From Nepenthes gracilis (Eukaryota > Streptophyta > Magnoliopsida > Caryophyllales > Nepenthaceae): 64,000 bases of DNA. Location: contig BSYO01000009.1 in the NCBI GenBank assembly GCA_033239525.1, positions 14,653,299 through 14,717,298 on the forward strand, given 5' to 3'. Numbering within the stretch: position 1 is the stretch's first letter; each line of letters starts with the position of its first letter. Below the pieces are notes generated by a model, which was not told where the DNA came from, ran no database searches, and worked only from the letters and a program-made list of their open reading frames with translations. The position numbers and the translations under genes were made by a program. Of this stretch, positions 41,081 through 52,075 are shown piece by piece.

Positions 41081-42415
41081 ATGAAAGCGGAAAGGGAAAA
41101 AGGTGACAGTGAACGGGCAGAGAAAAAGTCCTCTGTCTTAATAGTCACAACAGGTGACCTCCTGCTGACAAGTGAAGGAGACGTGGCAAATCTGACGGAC
41201 GAGGAGTCCGGCTGGGTAATCGATTCTGGTGCCAACTTGCACGTCACGTCCAGAAGGCAGCTATTCACATCCTATACTCCTGGAGATTTTGGAGTAATAA
41301 GGATGGGGAATGAAGGAATACCTCCCATTGTAGGCAGAGGAGATGTCGTCCTGGCCACAAACAATGGGACAAAGCTGATGTTGAAGGACATGCGTCATGT
41401 CCCTGACATTCGGCTGAATGTCATCTCAGCCGGTCGCCTAGATGATGAAGGTTATTGCAGTACCTTCTGTGAAGGCGAGTGGAAGATAACAAGAGGGTCT
41501 CTTGTTGTAGCAAGAGGAAAGAAGGCCTCCGGCCTGTATGTGATGAAGGCCTGTGCAGTGGCGAGAGACGTGAATGCCACAACCAGCACGGGGACAATGG
41601 ACCTATGGCACAGAAGGCTAGGCCACATGAGTAATGAAGGGCTGTCCTACTTGAGTAGGAAAGGCCTGATAACTGGAGCAAAGGAGGAAGAGCCAAAGAT
41701 GTGTCCTCATTACTTGGCCGACAAGCAAAGGAGAGTTTCATTTCATGGAGACTCGTCTAGTCCAAAGGCGAAGCTCCTAGAACTAGTTCACCCAGACGTG
41801 TGTGGGTCATTCAGAGAAAAGTCCTTTGGTGGAACCCAATATTTTGTTTCTTTCATTGACGACTATTCAAGAAGGCTGTGGGTCTACCCACTCAAGACCA
41901 AGGATCAGGTTCATGGTATTTTTGAGCAGTTACATACTTTTGTGGAGCGTCAGACGGGGAAGAAGCTGAAGGCCGTCCGAAGTGACAACGGCGGCGAATA
42001 CTTGGGACCCTTTGATACTTACTGCCGGTCACATGGCATTAGACATCAGAAAATGCCACCGAAGACACCTCAACTGAATGGGGGGGTAGAACGGATGAAT
42101 CGTACGCTCTTAGAGAGAGTACGCTGCATGCTTTCCGAAGCAAAGCTTCATGCTTCGTTCTGGGCAGAAGCACTCTGGACGGCGGCATACATCATCAACA
42201 GGTTGCCCAGTAAGCCTCTGATGGGTGAAGTGGCGGAGAAGATATGGACGGGCAATGTTTTGCGAGTATTCGGATGCAAAGCATTCGTACATGTCCCAAG
42301 AGATGAAAGGACAAAGCTGAAGCCAAAGACGACACAGTGTGTCTTTCTGGCTATGGGGAAGATGAACTGGGCTACCGGTTCTATGATCCAACTACCAGAA
42401 ACTCGTCCGATCTAG
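41081..42415 (+). CDS. Copia element 1 protease-integrase, 444-codon open segment
   Basis: This is the longest open frame in the window, but it is a segment of a broken polyprotein, and the ATG at 41081 is probably not a native start. Protease: WVIDSGANLHVTSRRQLF near 41212, with the DSG active site intact, then VRHVP-like DMRHVPDIRLNVISAGRLDDEG. Integrase: the zinc region WHRRLGHMSNEGLSYLSRKG with MCPHYLADKQ, where the second Cys is Tyr; core aspartates in LVHPDVCGSF and RSDNGGEY; and NGGVERMNRTLLERVRCMLSEA, where the catalytic Glu is expected. The open frame ends after KAFVHVPRDERTKLKPKTTQCVF near a frameshift at about 42350. Confidence 0.9.
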   Translation: MKAEREKGDSERAEKKSSVLIVTTGDLLLTSEGDVANLTDEESGWVIDSGANLHVTSRRQLFTSYTPGDFGVIRMGNEGIPPIVGRGDVVLATNNGTKLMLKDMRHVPDIRLNVISAGRLDDEGYCSTFCEGEWKITRGSLVVARGKKASGLYVMKACAVARDVNATTSTGTMDLWHRRLGHMSNEGLSYLSRKGLITGAKEEEPKMCPHYLADKQRRVSFHGDSSSPKAKLLELVHPDVCGSFREKSFGGTQYFVSFIDDYSRRLWVYPLKTKDQVHGIFEQLHTFVERQTGKKLKAVRSDNGGEYLGPFDTYCRSHGIRHQKMPPKTPQLNGGVERMNRTLLERVRCMLSEAKLHASFWAEALWTAAYIINRLPSKPLMGEVAEKIWTGNVLRVFGCKAFVHVPRDERTKLKPKTTQCVFLAMGKMNWATGSMIQLPETRPI

Positions 42416-44285
42416 GGACGTAACTTTCATTGAGAATGAGACGATTGAAGACATTGGTAGAGATGCCAAGTGTGACGATGTGCAAATGGATCAGGAAAGC
42501 ACTGAAGCTGTCTGTCCGGCATCATTGGAAGGAGAGGATCCAGGTCAGGAGACGGTTGAGGAAAATAAAGAGGAGGTAGTGGCTCCGGATGACACCATTG
42601 ATGGAATCATACCTCAACCGGCAGGGAATGTCCTGCAGGCGGTCCTCACGTAGAATGATGGCCGTCCGTTAAATCTGTCACCAAATGAATACGTCATACT
42701 CACTGATGCCGAAGAGCCCGAGGACTATGAAGAGGCAATGAAGGACGACAGCAAAGAGGGATGACTGGAAGCCATGAAGGAGGAAATGAGTTCCCTTCAT
42801 GAAATTCCACACTTTGACTTGGTTAAACTTCCTAAGGGGAAGAAGACCCTCAAGAACAAATGGGTCTATCGCTTGAAGTAGGACGAGAATACCAAGAAGC
42901 CTAAGTACAAGGCACGGTTGGTGGTGAAGGGCTTCAGTCAACAAAAGGGGGTTCATTTTGATGAGATCTTTGTCCCGATTGTTAAAATATCCTCCGTCCG
43001 GGTAGTGCTGGTCCTGGCTGCCGCCCAAGACTTAGAGGTGGAACAGATGGACGTCCAGACTGCATTCTTCTATGGTGAGCTTGAGGAGGAGATCTACATC
43101 GAACAACCGGAGGGGTTCACAGCCAAAGGGAATGAGAAACTTGTTTGTCATCTAAGGAAAAGTTTGTAGGGATTAAAACAAGCTCCTGGGCAATGGTACA
43201 AGAAATTCGAGTCAGTCATGACCAGTCAGGGGTACTGGCGGACAACTCGTGACCATTGGGTATTTGTACAGAAATTCTCGGATGATGATTTTGTTGTTCT
43301 TCTTCTATACGTAGACGATATGCTCATCGTCGGGCCAACGAGAGATCGGATAAAGAAGTCAAGGAGCAATGACAGGTTATTTGCCATAAAGGACCTTGGA
43401 TCGACTAAGCAGATTCTAAGAGTCAAAATCTTACGTGATTGGAAGGCAAGAAAGTTGTGGTTGTCTCAAGAGAACTATTTTGAGAAAGTGCTCCAACGAT
43501 TCAGCATATAGAAATCAAAGCCCGTGAGTACACCATTGGCAAATCACTACAGGTTGAGCACTCGTCAATGCCCGACTATGAATGACGAGAAGAAATACAT
43601 AAAAGGCGTTCACTACTCATCAGCTGTGGGAAGTCAGATGTATGCTCTGGTATGCACCAGACCGGACATAGCTCATGCCGTTGGGACAGTTAGCCGATTT
43701 CTATCCAATCCGGGAAAGGAACATTGGTCCGCAGTAAAATGGATCATGAGATATATTCGAGGAACTTTCAAGATGTTCTTGTGCCTTGGAAGTGACAAAC
43801 CGCAGTTGGTGGGATACTCAGACGCGGATATGGCCGGAGATGTTAACACATGCAAATCCACATCATGTTACGTGGTAAAATTTACGGAAAGTGCAGTTTC
43901 TTGGCAGTCCAAGCTATAAAAGTGTGTAGCTCTATCCACAACTGAAGCTGAATACATTGCAGTAACAAAAGCCTGTAAGGAGATGTTGTGGATGAAGGAG
44001 TTTGTTCAAGAGTTAGGTATTAAATAAGAGAGATATGTGATACTTTGTGATAATCAAAGTGTCATTCATCTATGTAAGAACTCTTCACTCCATTCCAGAT
44101 CAAAGCACATTGATATATGATATCATCAGGTGTAGAGAAGTCTTTGGAGGAAGGCCTCACCCCATCCCTTTGGGACAAGGTTAGCTTACTAAGAAAACGA
44201 GACAGACATGATGACAAAGATTCTACCGAAAGGGAAGAATGAAGCATGTTCAAGATGGCTGGGCTAACAGAGTTAACTTCCTCAC
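42416..44285 (+). pseudogene. Copia element 1 reverse transcriptase and RNase H
   Basis: After an acidic linker (about 42420-42650) and LSPNEYVILTDAEEPEDYEEA, RT begins near 42760. WVYRLK then a stop, KYKARLVVKGFSQQKGVHFDEIF near 42903-42970, QMDVQTAFFYGELEEEIYIEQPEGF near 43043, and the intact LLYVDDMLIVG active site near 43297 are readable. LGSTKQILRVKILRDWKARKLWLSQE matches the usual RT end. RNase H shows SAVGSQMYALVCTRPDIAHAVG near 43620, HWSAVKWIMRYIRGT, YSDADMAGDVNTCKST near 43817 and, after a stop, LSTTEAEYIAV. Stops lie near 42652, 42881, 43168, 43510 and 43918. It ends with MAGLTELTSSRSRGE-like sequence before the polypurine tract. Confidence 0.92.
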
Positions 44286-44289
44286 GGTC

Positions 44290-45088
44290 GAGAGGGGAAG
44301 TTTGTTGGAAATCTCTCCCGTGAAGAAGTTCCGGTCAACGGGACGTTGACCGGATGGACGGTCAACAGACGGTCAACACAGTTAATCGTCTGAAGGATCA
44401 AGTTGACCATCTTAGCTGAGAACTCTCTGGACAACTGTGAAGATGGTCAACATAATGTTGACCGTTCTGAATGGGATGACGATCAACAGGATGTTGATCG
44501 GTCTGTTTAGAAGGACAGTCAATAAGATTGACCGGCTTATTAAGGCAGCACAGAGCACTTGCTATGCCTGAAAGGGAGTAAGTTGACTTGCCTATTTAGG
44601 TAACCTTATAAACTCAAAGACTGCAGATCTGTTGTTGCTGCTGCTGCAGGCATGCGCCACCTGCTGCTAAGCTTATACGTGCTTCTTTGGAACCGTTCAC
44701 TAACCATGAAGGACGACGTGGTGGTCCAGCTGCTACCAAGTCTTTGTATATCCTTATATATACATATATATGTGAGTAGGCTGTGTGAGTGTGCGGTGTA
44801 GAGAAGTTGTAAGCAAAGAAAAGATAGTAGAGTGTGAGTGTGTGTGAGAGTAAGAAGAAAACAGAGGAGAGGATGAAAGCCCAACTGTGTGTGTGTGAGC
44901 ATTTCCGCCTTACTGTTTTTGTAATCTCTATCTCATACATAGTGCAATTTTACGGACTTAACGTCCCGTGATTTTCCTCTTGATTCATAAGGGTTTTCCA
45001 TGTAAATATTGGTTGTCATTATTCTTCAATTCCGTTTCTTCGATCTCTTTGTACTTGTGACGGTAGGCCGCCCCATTTCCGGCCAACA
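44290..45088 (+). repeat. Polypurine tract and 3' LTR of copia element 1
   Basis: GAGAGGGGAAGTT (44290-44302) is the polypurine tract. The LTR runs 44303-45088 (786 bp) with the same ends as the 5' LTR. Several W-box cores present in the 5' LTR are mutated here (GGTCAAC to GATCAAC, TTGACC to TTGATC). Confidence 0.95.
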
Positions 45089-45093
45089 CATAA

Positions 45094-45235
45094 CAGATCA
45101 ACACAGATTTTAGAATATGGATATAACAGCTTTAGAGAGGCAAAACAATGGTAGGCCGATGGAACAATAAATTAAGTGTAACAAGTTCACTGCAGAGCTT
45201 GTGCAACAAATGAATTTAGGATTTAGACTTTCCCA
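45094..45235. other. Pre-insertion flank, no gene
   Basis: Follows the right target duplication. No recognisable feature. Continuous with 39504 in the empty site. Confidence 0.5.
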
Positions 45236-46046
45236 CTTAAATAACACAGTTAAGAATATGAACAAAGAAGAACAATGAACACAAGAATTTCTTGTGAAAA
45301 ATCCTTATCAATCAAGGGAAAAACTACGGGACAATCTGTCCATTGAAAACGTATTTCACTATGTGAGAGATTTTGGGAACAAGTTTCCCTGTTACACAAT
45401 AGAGAATGAAGAGAAATCGAAGAACAGAGCAATGGCAACACACACACACGGTTGTTAACAGTTTCTCCTTCCTTCACCATTTTTCTCTCGCTCTCCCTGG
45501 TACACTAGCACTCACTACAATTATCTCACACACAAGAACGGTTTTCAAAACGTGTATATGGCAAGTTACCATCATCACCTTTTTGGAAACCACACGCCGA
45601 GAGATCTAGGGCAATTTTCCCCCCAGAAAAGGACAGGATCAATCCTTGCCAACAATATGAATATTCCCTGCCAAAGATGCCTCCAGCATAACCGTTTGAG
45701 ATCACATATCTCCAGAAAATCTGCTGAGTTGTCGTTGTATTGGATTTCCTAGCGGGCGGCCAACCGTTGGCCGTCCACTTTTTTCACGAGACCAGTCAAC
45801 ACCCCTGTTGACCGTCTTGAAATTTGCCCTCCTGAAGTCTCTCAGTAAATCCGGTTTACTTAACCACCAAACTGGTCAACATCGTTAGTCGGTAATGTTG
45901 ACCGCCAATCCGGTCAACTCTCCGTTGACCGTTCATCCGGTCAACAACCCGTTGACCGGAACTTCTTTCCTTTATAAAATAACACATTTGTGCTCTGCCC
46001 AAGTTCTTCAATTTCAAGAACTTCTTCACGGGAGTGATCCCCAACA
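45236..46046 (-). repeat. Related copia LTR (solo or truncated), minus strand
   Basis: On the minus strand this starts TGTTGGGGATCACTCCCGTG (right end 46046), very like the LTR start of copia 1. Its inner part matches the copia 1 R/U5 region (TGTCCCGTAGTTTTTCCCTTG against GTCCCGTAATTTTTCCCTTG). Its U3 carries eight TTGACC/GGTCAA-type cores at about 45785-45960. The 3' (left) end is not clear, so it may be truncated. No internal region follows. Confidence 0.72.
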
Positions 46047-46735
46047 CATTGACCGACGTCTCCTCACAGCTGGTCAATGTCTCATTAACTGGTTTCTTAT
46101 CTTAGCTGGTCAACATTCTATTGACCAGTTGGCCATCCAGCTGAAGTCATTCCTGTGCAAGTGCCAAATCTGCACTATGCCTTCATCAAAGTCGTCGGGC
46201 CTTCATCAAAGTCTTTGGACTCAAGCACTACTCACAAGTCCTCGGAACTATGCTGCACAAGTCCGTGGACCATATTCGTGCAAAGTCCTCATCCTCAATT
46301 ACTTTGCGCAACCACAGCTGGTCAATAGCATGTTGACCAGATTTTTTTCCCAACTGGTCAATATAACGTTGACCGGTCAACACTTGCTCCAGAAATATCA
46401 CTCCTGCATTTTCCCACATGGGAGTGAGCCCAACAGGAAGAGCAGAATAGGGAGAAATCAGAAAATCAGTTTCATTGATCGATTTTCAACATACTAGATC
46501 TATTACGATGTGTTTCATTTGTACTACTCAGTTGATAACAAGCTTAGCTTCCAAGTATTTGGCTTTGATTCACACCTTATGAGTCTTACATCCAATGAAT
46601 GGGCCATCTAGTGGTTTGCTCATTTTTTTTACGAGGATTTACATGAGCAAATGATAAGAGTGGCACAAGGAATCGGCACCTAAAACACGTTTGTGGTGAC
46701 CCGAACCTGAATCATCTAACTCAACCTCAAACAAT
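46047..46735 (-). repeat. Duplicated block, left copy: copia LTR fragment plus flank
   Basis: 46047-46435 is an LTR fragment whose minus-strand start is TGTTGGGCTCACTCCC; 46436-46735 is non-LTR flank (GGAAGAGCAGAATAGGG...). Both parts recur in the same order and orientation at 51445-52075. The shared start is CATTGACCGACGT and shared inner blocks include AAGTCCTCATCCTCAATTAC and TTTCATTGATCGATTTTCAA. Confidence 0.85.
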
Positions 46736-46850
46736 CAACAGCATGTTAACCGGATTCTTTTTCCAACCGGCCAATATAACGTTGATGAGTTAACGTTTGC
46801 TCTGAAAATGTCACTCTTGCATTTTCCCACATGGAAGTGGCCCCAGCAAA
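46736..46850 (-). repeat. Truncated 3' LTR of copia element 2
   Basis: The minus-strand start TGCTGGGGCCACTTCC at 46850 aligns with the LTR start at 46435 and is followed by the same GGGAAAATGCA block. Only about 115 bp remain. Confidence 0.7.
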
Positions 46851-48975
46851 CTTTCCATCACGACCGTGTGGGAACTAAATCAATCAGGCCAGCAATGTCA
46901 CAGCAAGCTTCAAACTTTCCCTTGGGTAATACTTTGGTCAACATATTTGACCCAATTTCATCCGTCCGAACCTTCTCTACTAACAGTCGTCCTTCATTAA
47001 TAACATCTCTCACCCAATGATATCGAATATCAATATGTTTCGATCTTGAATGAAATAAAGAGTTCTTACATAGATGTATGGTACTTTGGCTGTCACAGAG
47101 CACCATATACTTCTCCTGCTTCAAGTCCAATTCTTAGATGAACTTTTTCATCCATAACGTCTCCTTGCTCGCTTCAGTGACTGCAATAAAATCTGCCTCC
47201 GTAGTGAAAAGAGCAACGCACTTTTGCAACTTAGATTGTCAGGAGATTGTCCCTCCGACAAACTTGACTAAGTACCCGGAAGTGGATTTTTGAGAGTTAA
47301 TGTCTCCGGCCATATCCGCGTCTGTGTAGCTAATCAATTGGAGTTTCTCTCCTTCAAAACACAGACACATCCTTGAAATCCCCCAAAGATATCTCAAAAT
47401 CCACTTCACAGAAGACCAGTGCTCCTTTCCAGGGTTTGCAAGAAATCTACTAACAGTGCCAACCGAGTGTGTAATATCTGGCCTCGTGTATACCATGGCA
47501 TACATGAGACTCCCTACTACTGATGAGCAGGGCACGTTTCTCATTGTAGCCTTCTCAATGTCCGAGGACGGACATTGACAGCTGCTCAGCCTGAAATGAT
47601 TGGCCAGTAGGGTGCTCACTAGCTTGAATTTCTCCATCTTGAATCGTTAGAGTACTTTCTCAATGTAACTTTCTTGGAACAACCAGAGTTTTTTATTCTT
47701 CTAGTCGTGAAATATTCTGATCCCCAGAATCTACTTCGCCGGCCCTAAGTCCTTCATGGCAAATGACTATCCCAAATACTTCTTCAGCTCCTTGATCCAA
47801 GCACCTTTTGTCCAATGATCAGTATATCGTCCACATAGAGAAGAAGGATGACAAAGTCATATTCCGAGAACCTTTAAATAAATACGCAATGGTCAAAGAT
47901 AGTCTTCCGGTAGCTTTAATCTACAATAACAAACTCGAACTTCCTATACCATTGTTGTGGAGCCTATTTTAATCTGTACAGGCTTTTTTCAAGTGACATA
48001 CCAATCCTTCTTTCCCCTTAACCTTAAACCCCTTTAGTTGCTCAATGTAAATTTTCTCCTCAAGGTCACCATGGAGGAATGCTGTCCGGACATCTAGTTA
48101 CTCTACCTCCAAATCCAGAACAGTTGCCAAGTCAAGCACAACCTGAATGGACGACATTTTCACCACTGGCGCAAAAAATTTATCAAAGTCCACCCCTTTG
48201 TACTAATTAAAGCCTTTTACCATGAGCCGTGCCTTGTATCTCGGCTACATGGTGCTCTCATCTGTCTTCAGCTGGAAGATTCATTTATTCTTTAGAGTTC
48301 TCTTCCCATTGGCAGCTCATCCTGATCAAAAATATGGTTTTCATGCAATAAGCCATCTCATCCTTCATTACTTCCAACTATTTTTCTTTATACTTATCCT
48401 TCACAGCTTCATCAAAATCTTCAAGCTCACCTGCATCAGTGAGTAGGATGTACTCACTGGATGACAGGTGGATAGACGATCTCCTGTCCCTTGTAGACCG
48501 GCGGACAACAACCTCCTCGGCCGATTGAAGAGTAACATTATCCTCATCTTTATCAAGCGCCATGCCTTCATTATTTTCCTCGGCCACTCCAGGAGTATTG
48601 TCCTCACAGTGTGTTAGTCGACCAACATCAGTACTTGTGTTTGTCTGACCAGCACCAGATAATGCCTTCTTCTCTCTTCTCATGTCCTCAATGGTCTTTT
48701 ATTTGACAAATACCACGTCTCTTGACCGGATAAATTTTTTCTCAAATGGGTCATAAAGTCTGTACCCAAGTTCATCTTCCCCGTAGCTTAAAAAGACGCA
48801 TTGCTTCTTCTTTGACTCAAATTTAGTCCTCTCATCCTTCGGAACGTGAACAAATGCCTTACAACCAAATGTCCAAAGATGATTATAGGAAGGCTCCTTT
48901 TCGGTCCACATCTTCTCCGGAATTTCATCATTCAGTGGCTTATTAGGCAACCTATTGATAACATAGGTTGTCGTC
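46851..48975 (-). pseudogene. Copia element 2 reverse transcriptase and RNase H (and late integrase)
   Basis: Read on the minus strand, the late integrase block KTTTYVINRLPNKPLNDEIP and FGCKAFVHVPKDERTKFESK runs from 48980 to about 48840, then FLSYGEDELGYRLYDP. An acidic linker (48683-48500) precedes SSSEYILLTDAGELEDFDEA near 48450. RT is scattered over 48360-47700: SLYRLK.APQQWYRKFEF, and LLLYVDDILIIG with the active site intact near 47830. RNase H runs at 47637-47239 (SSVVGSLMYAMVYTRPDITHSVG, HWSSVKWILRYL, YTDADMAGDINSQKSTSGYLVKF) and 47130-46858 (YMVLCDSQSTIHLCKNSLFH, HIDIRYHWVRDVI). Many stops and shifts are present. The sequence is clearly related to copia element 1 but older or more damaged. 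Confidence 0.9.
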
Positions 48976-50138
48976 TTCAAGCTTTAAGCCCAAAAAGGTC
49001 ATGAAAGCTTTGCTTCGGATAGGAGGCACCTGACCCTCTCTATCAATGTGCAGTTCATCCGCTCGGCCACGCCATTTAATTGCGGAGTCTTTGGTGGCGT
49101 CTTTTGATATTGTATACCATGTGACCTACAGTATACATTAAATGTCCCAATGTATTCTTTGCCATTGTCACTCTGAACGGTCTTCAACTTCTTTCCCGTC
49201 TCACGTTCAACTAGAGTATGAAATTGCTCAAATACTTCGGAGACCTGATCCTTGGACTTAAGTGGGAATACCCACAACTTCCTCGAGTAGTCTTCAATAT
49301 ATGAGACAAAGTATTGAGCTCCTCTAAAGGACTTCTCCTTAAATGGTTCGCAGACATCAATGTGAACAAACTCAAGCGACTTGGACCTTTTGAAGGATGA
49401 GTCTCCTCAGAAAGAGACTCTCCACAACTTCCTCGCCATATAGTGAGAGCAAACTTTCAGTCCGTCCTCCTTCACTCCTGGGATGAGGCCCTTCCTGGAC
49501 AAATGACTCATTCCTTTCTCACTCATGTGGCTCAACCTCCTGTGCCACAAATCCGAGGACTCTATACTACTGGTAGTGTTGACATCTCCTGCCTCAATAG
49601 AGGCTTACAACACATAAAGACCAAAAGTCTTTCTCCCTTAGACAACTACCAGATACCCTCTGGTTAGTTTATAAGCCCCATTACTGAAGACGTTGCAAAA
49701 ATCAGCATCCTCAAGTCTTCTAATTGAGATAATATTCATCCAAATATTAGGAACATGTCATACATCCCTTAAAAGTAGTCGAGTTCCATTGTTGGTGACG
49801 AGAGACACGTCACCGCAACCAATAACTCTAGATGTCTCTATATTTTCGGTCTTTAACACTCCAAAGTTGCCTGGAGTGTAAGATGTAAAGAGACCTCTCC
49901 GAGATGTGACATGAATGGATGCACCAGAATTGACCACCCAGGCGGTCTCCTACTCAGACAAATTTACAACGTCACCCACTTCACAGGTAAAAAGGAGATC
50001 ACCTCCTGTAACAATAGAGACCGAGGTCTTTTCCTCACCTCGTCCCTTTTCACATTTCTCCTTTTCTGTGTTCTCAAGCTTCGACTTATAACAATATCTT
50101 TTAATGTGGCCATTCTTTCCACAGTAATGGCACTTCAT
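48976..50138 (-). pseudogene. Copia element 2 protease and integrase with gag knuckle
   Basis: On the minus strand the intact knuckle CHYCGKNGHIKRYC begins at 50132. Protease follows near 49950 (TAWVVNSGASIHVTSRRGLF), where the catalytic Asp of DSG is Asn. Then the HVPNIWMNIISIRRLEDA block near 49770, the integrase zinc region (LWHRRLSHMSEKGMSHLSRKG near 49560-49500), the core KSLEFVHIDVCEPFKEKSFRG and the block at 49277-48999 with VQSDNGKEYIGTFNVYCRSHG and NGVAERMNCTLIERVRCLLSEA. Stops occur near 49950, 49790 and 49400. The catalytic Asp/Glu residues of integrase are retained in the readable parts. Confidence 0.9.
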
Positions 50139-50821
50139 GTTTTAAAACATTGATCGAGACTTACTCCGACCCTTTTCTCTAGACTTTGGACGGCGGCCTT
50201 TGCTCCTTTCCCATGACTCAGTCACGAGTATCTTAGAGTGCTGAGAGGTGGAGGTCCCCTGTGACCGCCGTGTCATTTTCTCGTTAAGCACAGCTCCTTT
50301 GGCTATCTCCAGCGTCACAATGTCATTTGGAACTCTGTTAGTAATATTGATTCGCATCACCTCCCATGAGTTAGGCAGAGTTGCTAGGAGCCACAAACCT
50401 AGCATTTCGTCCTAAAATTTAATACCTATACCACTCAACCGGTCTATACATCCTTAAAATTCATTCAAATGATCCGCAACGGACGAGTCACCTTTGTATC
50501 AAAGCTGCATCAACTTCATCAGGTGGTAAATCTTATTGTTGCCAGTTTTGGAGGCGTAGAGCTTCTCCAACTTTTCCCACAACACCTTGGCATTTATTTC
50601 ACTCCTAATGTGGTTATACACATTATCATCTACAAATTGTCGTATATAACCGTACACCTACATGTTCTCTAGCGTCCATTCTTGTTCCGATTTCGCCTCA
50701 AACTTTTGAGTGGCGAACTTTGAAAGGTACATTGATTGACAAGTAACAAGTCTGACATTTTGCTATACCAAGTATCATGATTGGTACCGTTTAAGCAAAT
50801 CATCTTGCTTTCCACCTCCAT
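50139..50821 (-). pseudogene. Copia element 2 gag
   Basis: The start is the ATG at 50821 (MEVESKMICLNGTNHDTWYSKM), followed by a frameshift and LENM, YGYIRQFVDDNVYNHIRSE, KLEKLYASKTGNNKIYHLMK. The frame at 50405-50142 (MLGLWLLATLPNSWEVMRI, VLNEKMTRRSQGTST, then Arg/Lys/Ser-rich SKGRRPKSREKGRSKSR) ends at a stop just before the knuckle. This matches the UBN2/copia gag pattern. Several stops are present. Confidence 0.88.
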
Positions 50822-50860
50822 CAGCAGCGTTTAACAACGTTTAACACTGGCCAAAGAACC

Positions 50861-50875
50861 GACTTTGAGACCACT
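50861..50875 (-). other. Primer-binding site of copia element 2
   Basis: On the minus strand AGTGGTCTCAAAGTC follows the LTR end ...TTTCCCAACA. It is one transition away from TGGTATCAAAG over the core, so it is an initiator-Met-tRNA-type site in decay. Confidence 0.8.
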
Positions 50876-51795
50876 TGTTGGGAAATTGGTGTCCGACCAG
50901 CCAAACAAGAACAAACAGCAGAGTAGAAGAAATAATAGAGAGAAGAAGAACACCAATGTTTTACATGAAAAATCCTTCTGAAATAAGGAAAAAATCACCC
51001 GACACACAGTTACAAATAAATTTCACTATGTAAATTTTACGGTTACACAAACTCTCTTGATTACACAAACCACAGCAGAAAAGAATAGAAAGCAAGAGCA
51101 CAAATTGCTCACAGTGTTCTCTCTTCTCACTTTCACACTTAGAAACTTACACGCACACACAAATCTTTTCACACACTTCATACCACAGAACTCAATACAT
51201 ATACACAGGCTGTTTGAACAACCGCCTAGCCAGCATGGAGGTTGCATGATGACGATGCGGTCACTGCGCACGTCTGACTCTGCAACGACCTGAATTGTCT
51301 GGGAAACATTATGCTCTGCAAAAATGGCGCCCACACTGCTGAGATTATGCATATACTTCAGAGATCACGCATGCTAAATAAATCTTCTAAGCTGGCATCC
51401 ATGTGCGCTTTCGGGCCATATAGCTTCTCTTGTGGATGGCTAACCATTCATTGACCGACGTTTCCTCACAGTTGGTCAATGTCTCATTGATTGGTTTCTT
51501 ATCTCAACCGGTCAACATTCTATTGACCTAATTGGCTATCCACCGAAGCCATTCTTATACAAGTGCCAAATCTACACTATACCTTTGTCAGAGTCCTTGG
51601 GCCTTTATCAAAGTACTTGGACTCAAGCACTGCTCACAAGTCCTCGGAACCATGCTGCACAAGTCCGCGGACCATATCCGTGCAAAGTCCTCATCCTCAA
51701 TTACTTTGCACAACCTCAGCTAGTCAACACCATATTGACCGGATTCTTTTTCCAACTGGTCAATATAACATTGACCGGTCAACGCTTGCTCCAGA
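50876..51795 (-). repeat. 5' LTR of copia element 2, lacking its outer ~45 bp
   Basis: The inner end is TGTTGGGAAATTGGTG (plus strand, 50876). Similarity to the left-hand LTR pieces continues to TTGCTCCAGA at 51795, then jumps to flank sequence, so the TGTTGGGCTCACTCCC start seen at 46435 is deleted. TTGACC-type cores recur in its U3 (about 51449-51785). Confidence 0.75.
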
Positions 51796-52075
51796 AAATC
51801 AGAAAATCAGTTTCATTGATCGATTTTCAACATACTAGATCTATTACAATGTGTTTCATTTGTACTACTCAGTTAATAACAAGCTTAGCTTCTAAATCTT
51901 TGGTTTTGAATCACCCCTTATGAGTGTCACATCTAATGAATGGGCCATCTAGTGGTTCGCTCAGTTTTTGTACGAGGATTTACTTGACAAAATGATAAGA
52001 GTGGCACAAGGAATTGGCACCTAAAGCACGTTTGTGGTGACCAGAACCCGAATCACCTAACTCAACTCAGTTCAC
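51445..52075 (-). repeat. Duplicated block, right copy
   Basis: The counterpart of 46047-46735: LTR part 51445-51795, then flank 51796-52075 (ATCAGAAAATCAGTTTCATT through GTGGCACAAGGAATTGGCAC to CACCTAACTCAA). The copies differ by point changes and one ~50 bp deletion at the LTR/flank junction. Confidence 0.85.

Larger units (their letters stand above)
39510..45088 (+). mobile_element. Full-length Ty1/copia element 1 (Tork/Tnt1-like)
   Basis: All structural parts are present: target duplication CATAA at 39505-39509 and 45089-45093, 5' LTR (39510-40298), primer site, gag, protease, integrase, RT, RNase H, polypurine tract and 3' LTR (44303-45088). Gene order with integrase before RT defines copia. 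The primer site and sequence style fit the Tork/Tnt1 group. LTRs differ by eye at roughly 8 percent of compared positions, and gag-pol carries several stops, so it is an old, non-autonomous insertion. Confidence 0.95.

Noticed and set aside
41081..42415. 444-codon frame as an intact standalone gene
   Set aside because: It is an internal segment of the copia polyprotein, beginning in the gag-protease junction and ending at a frameshift.
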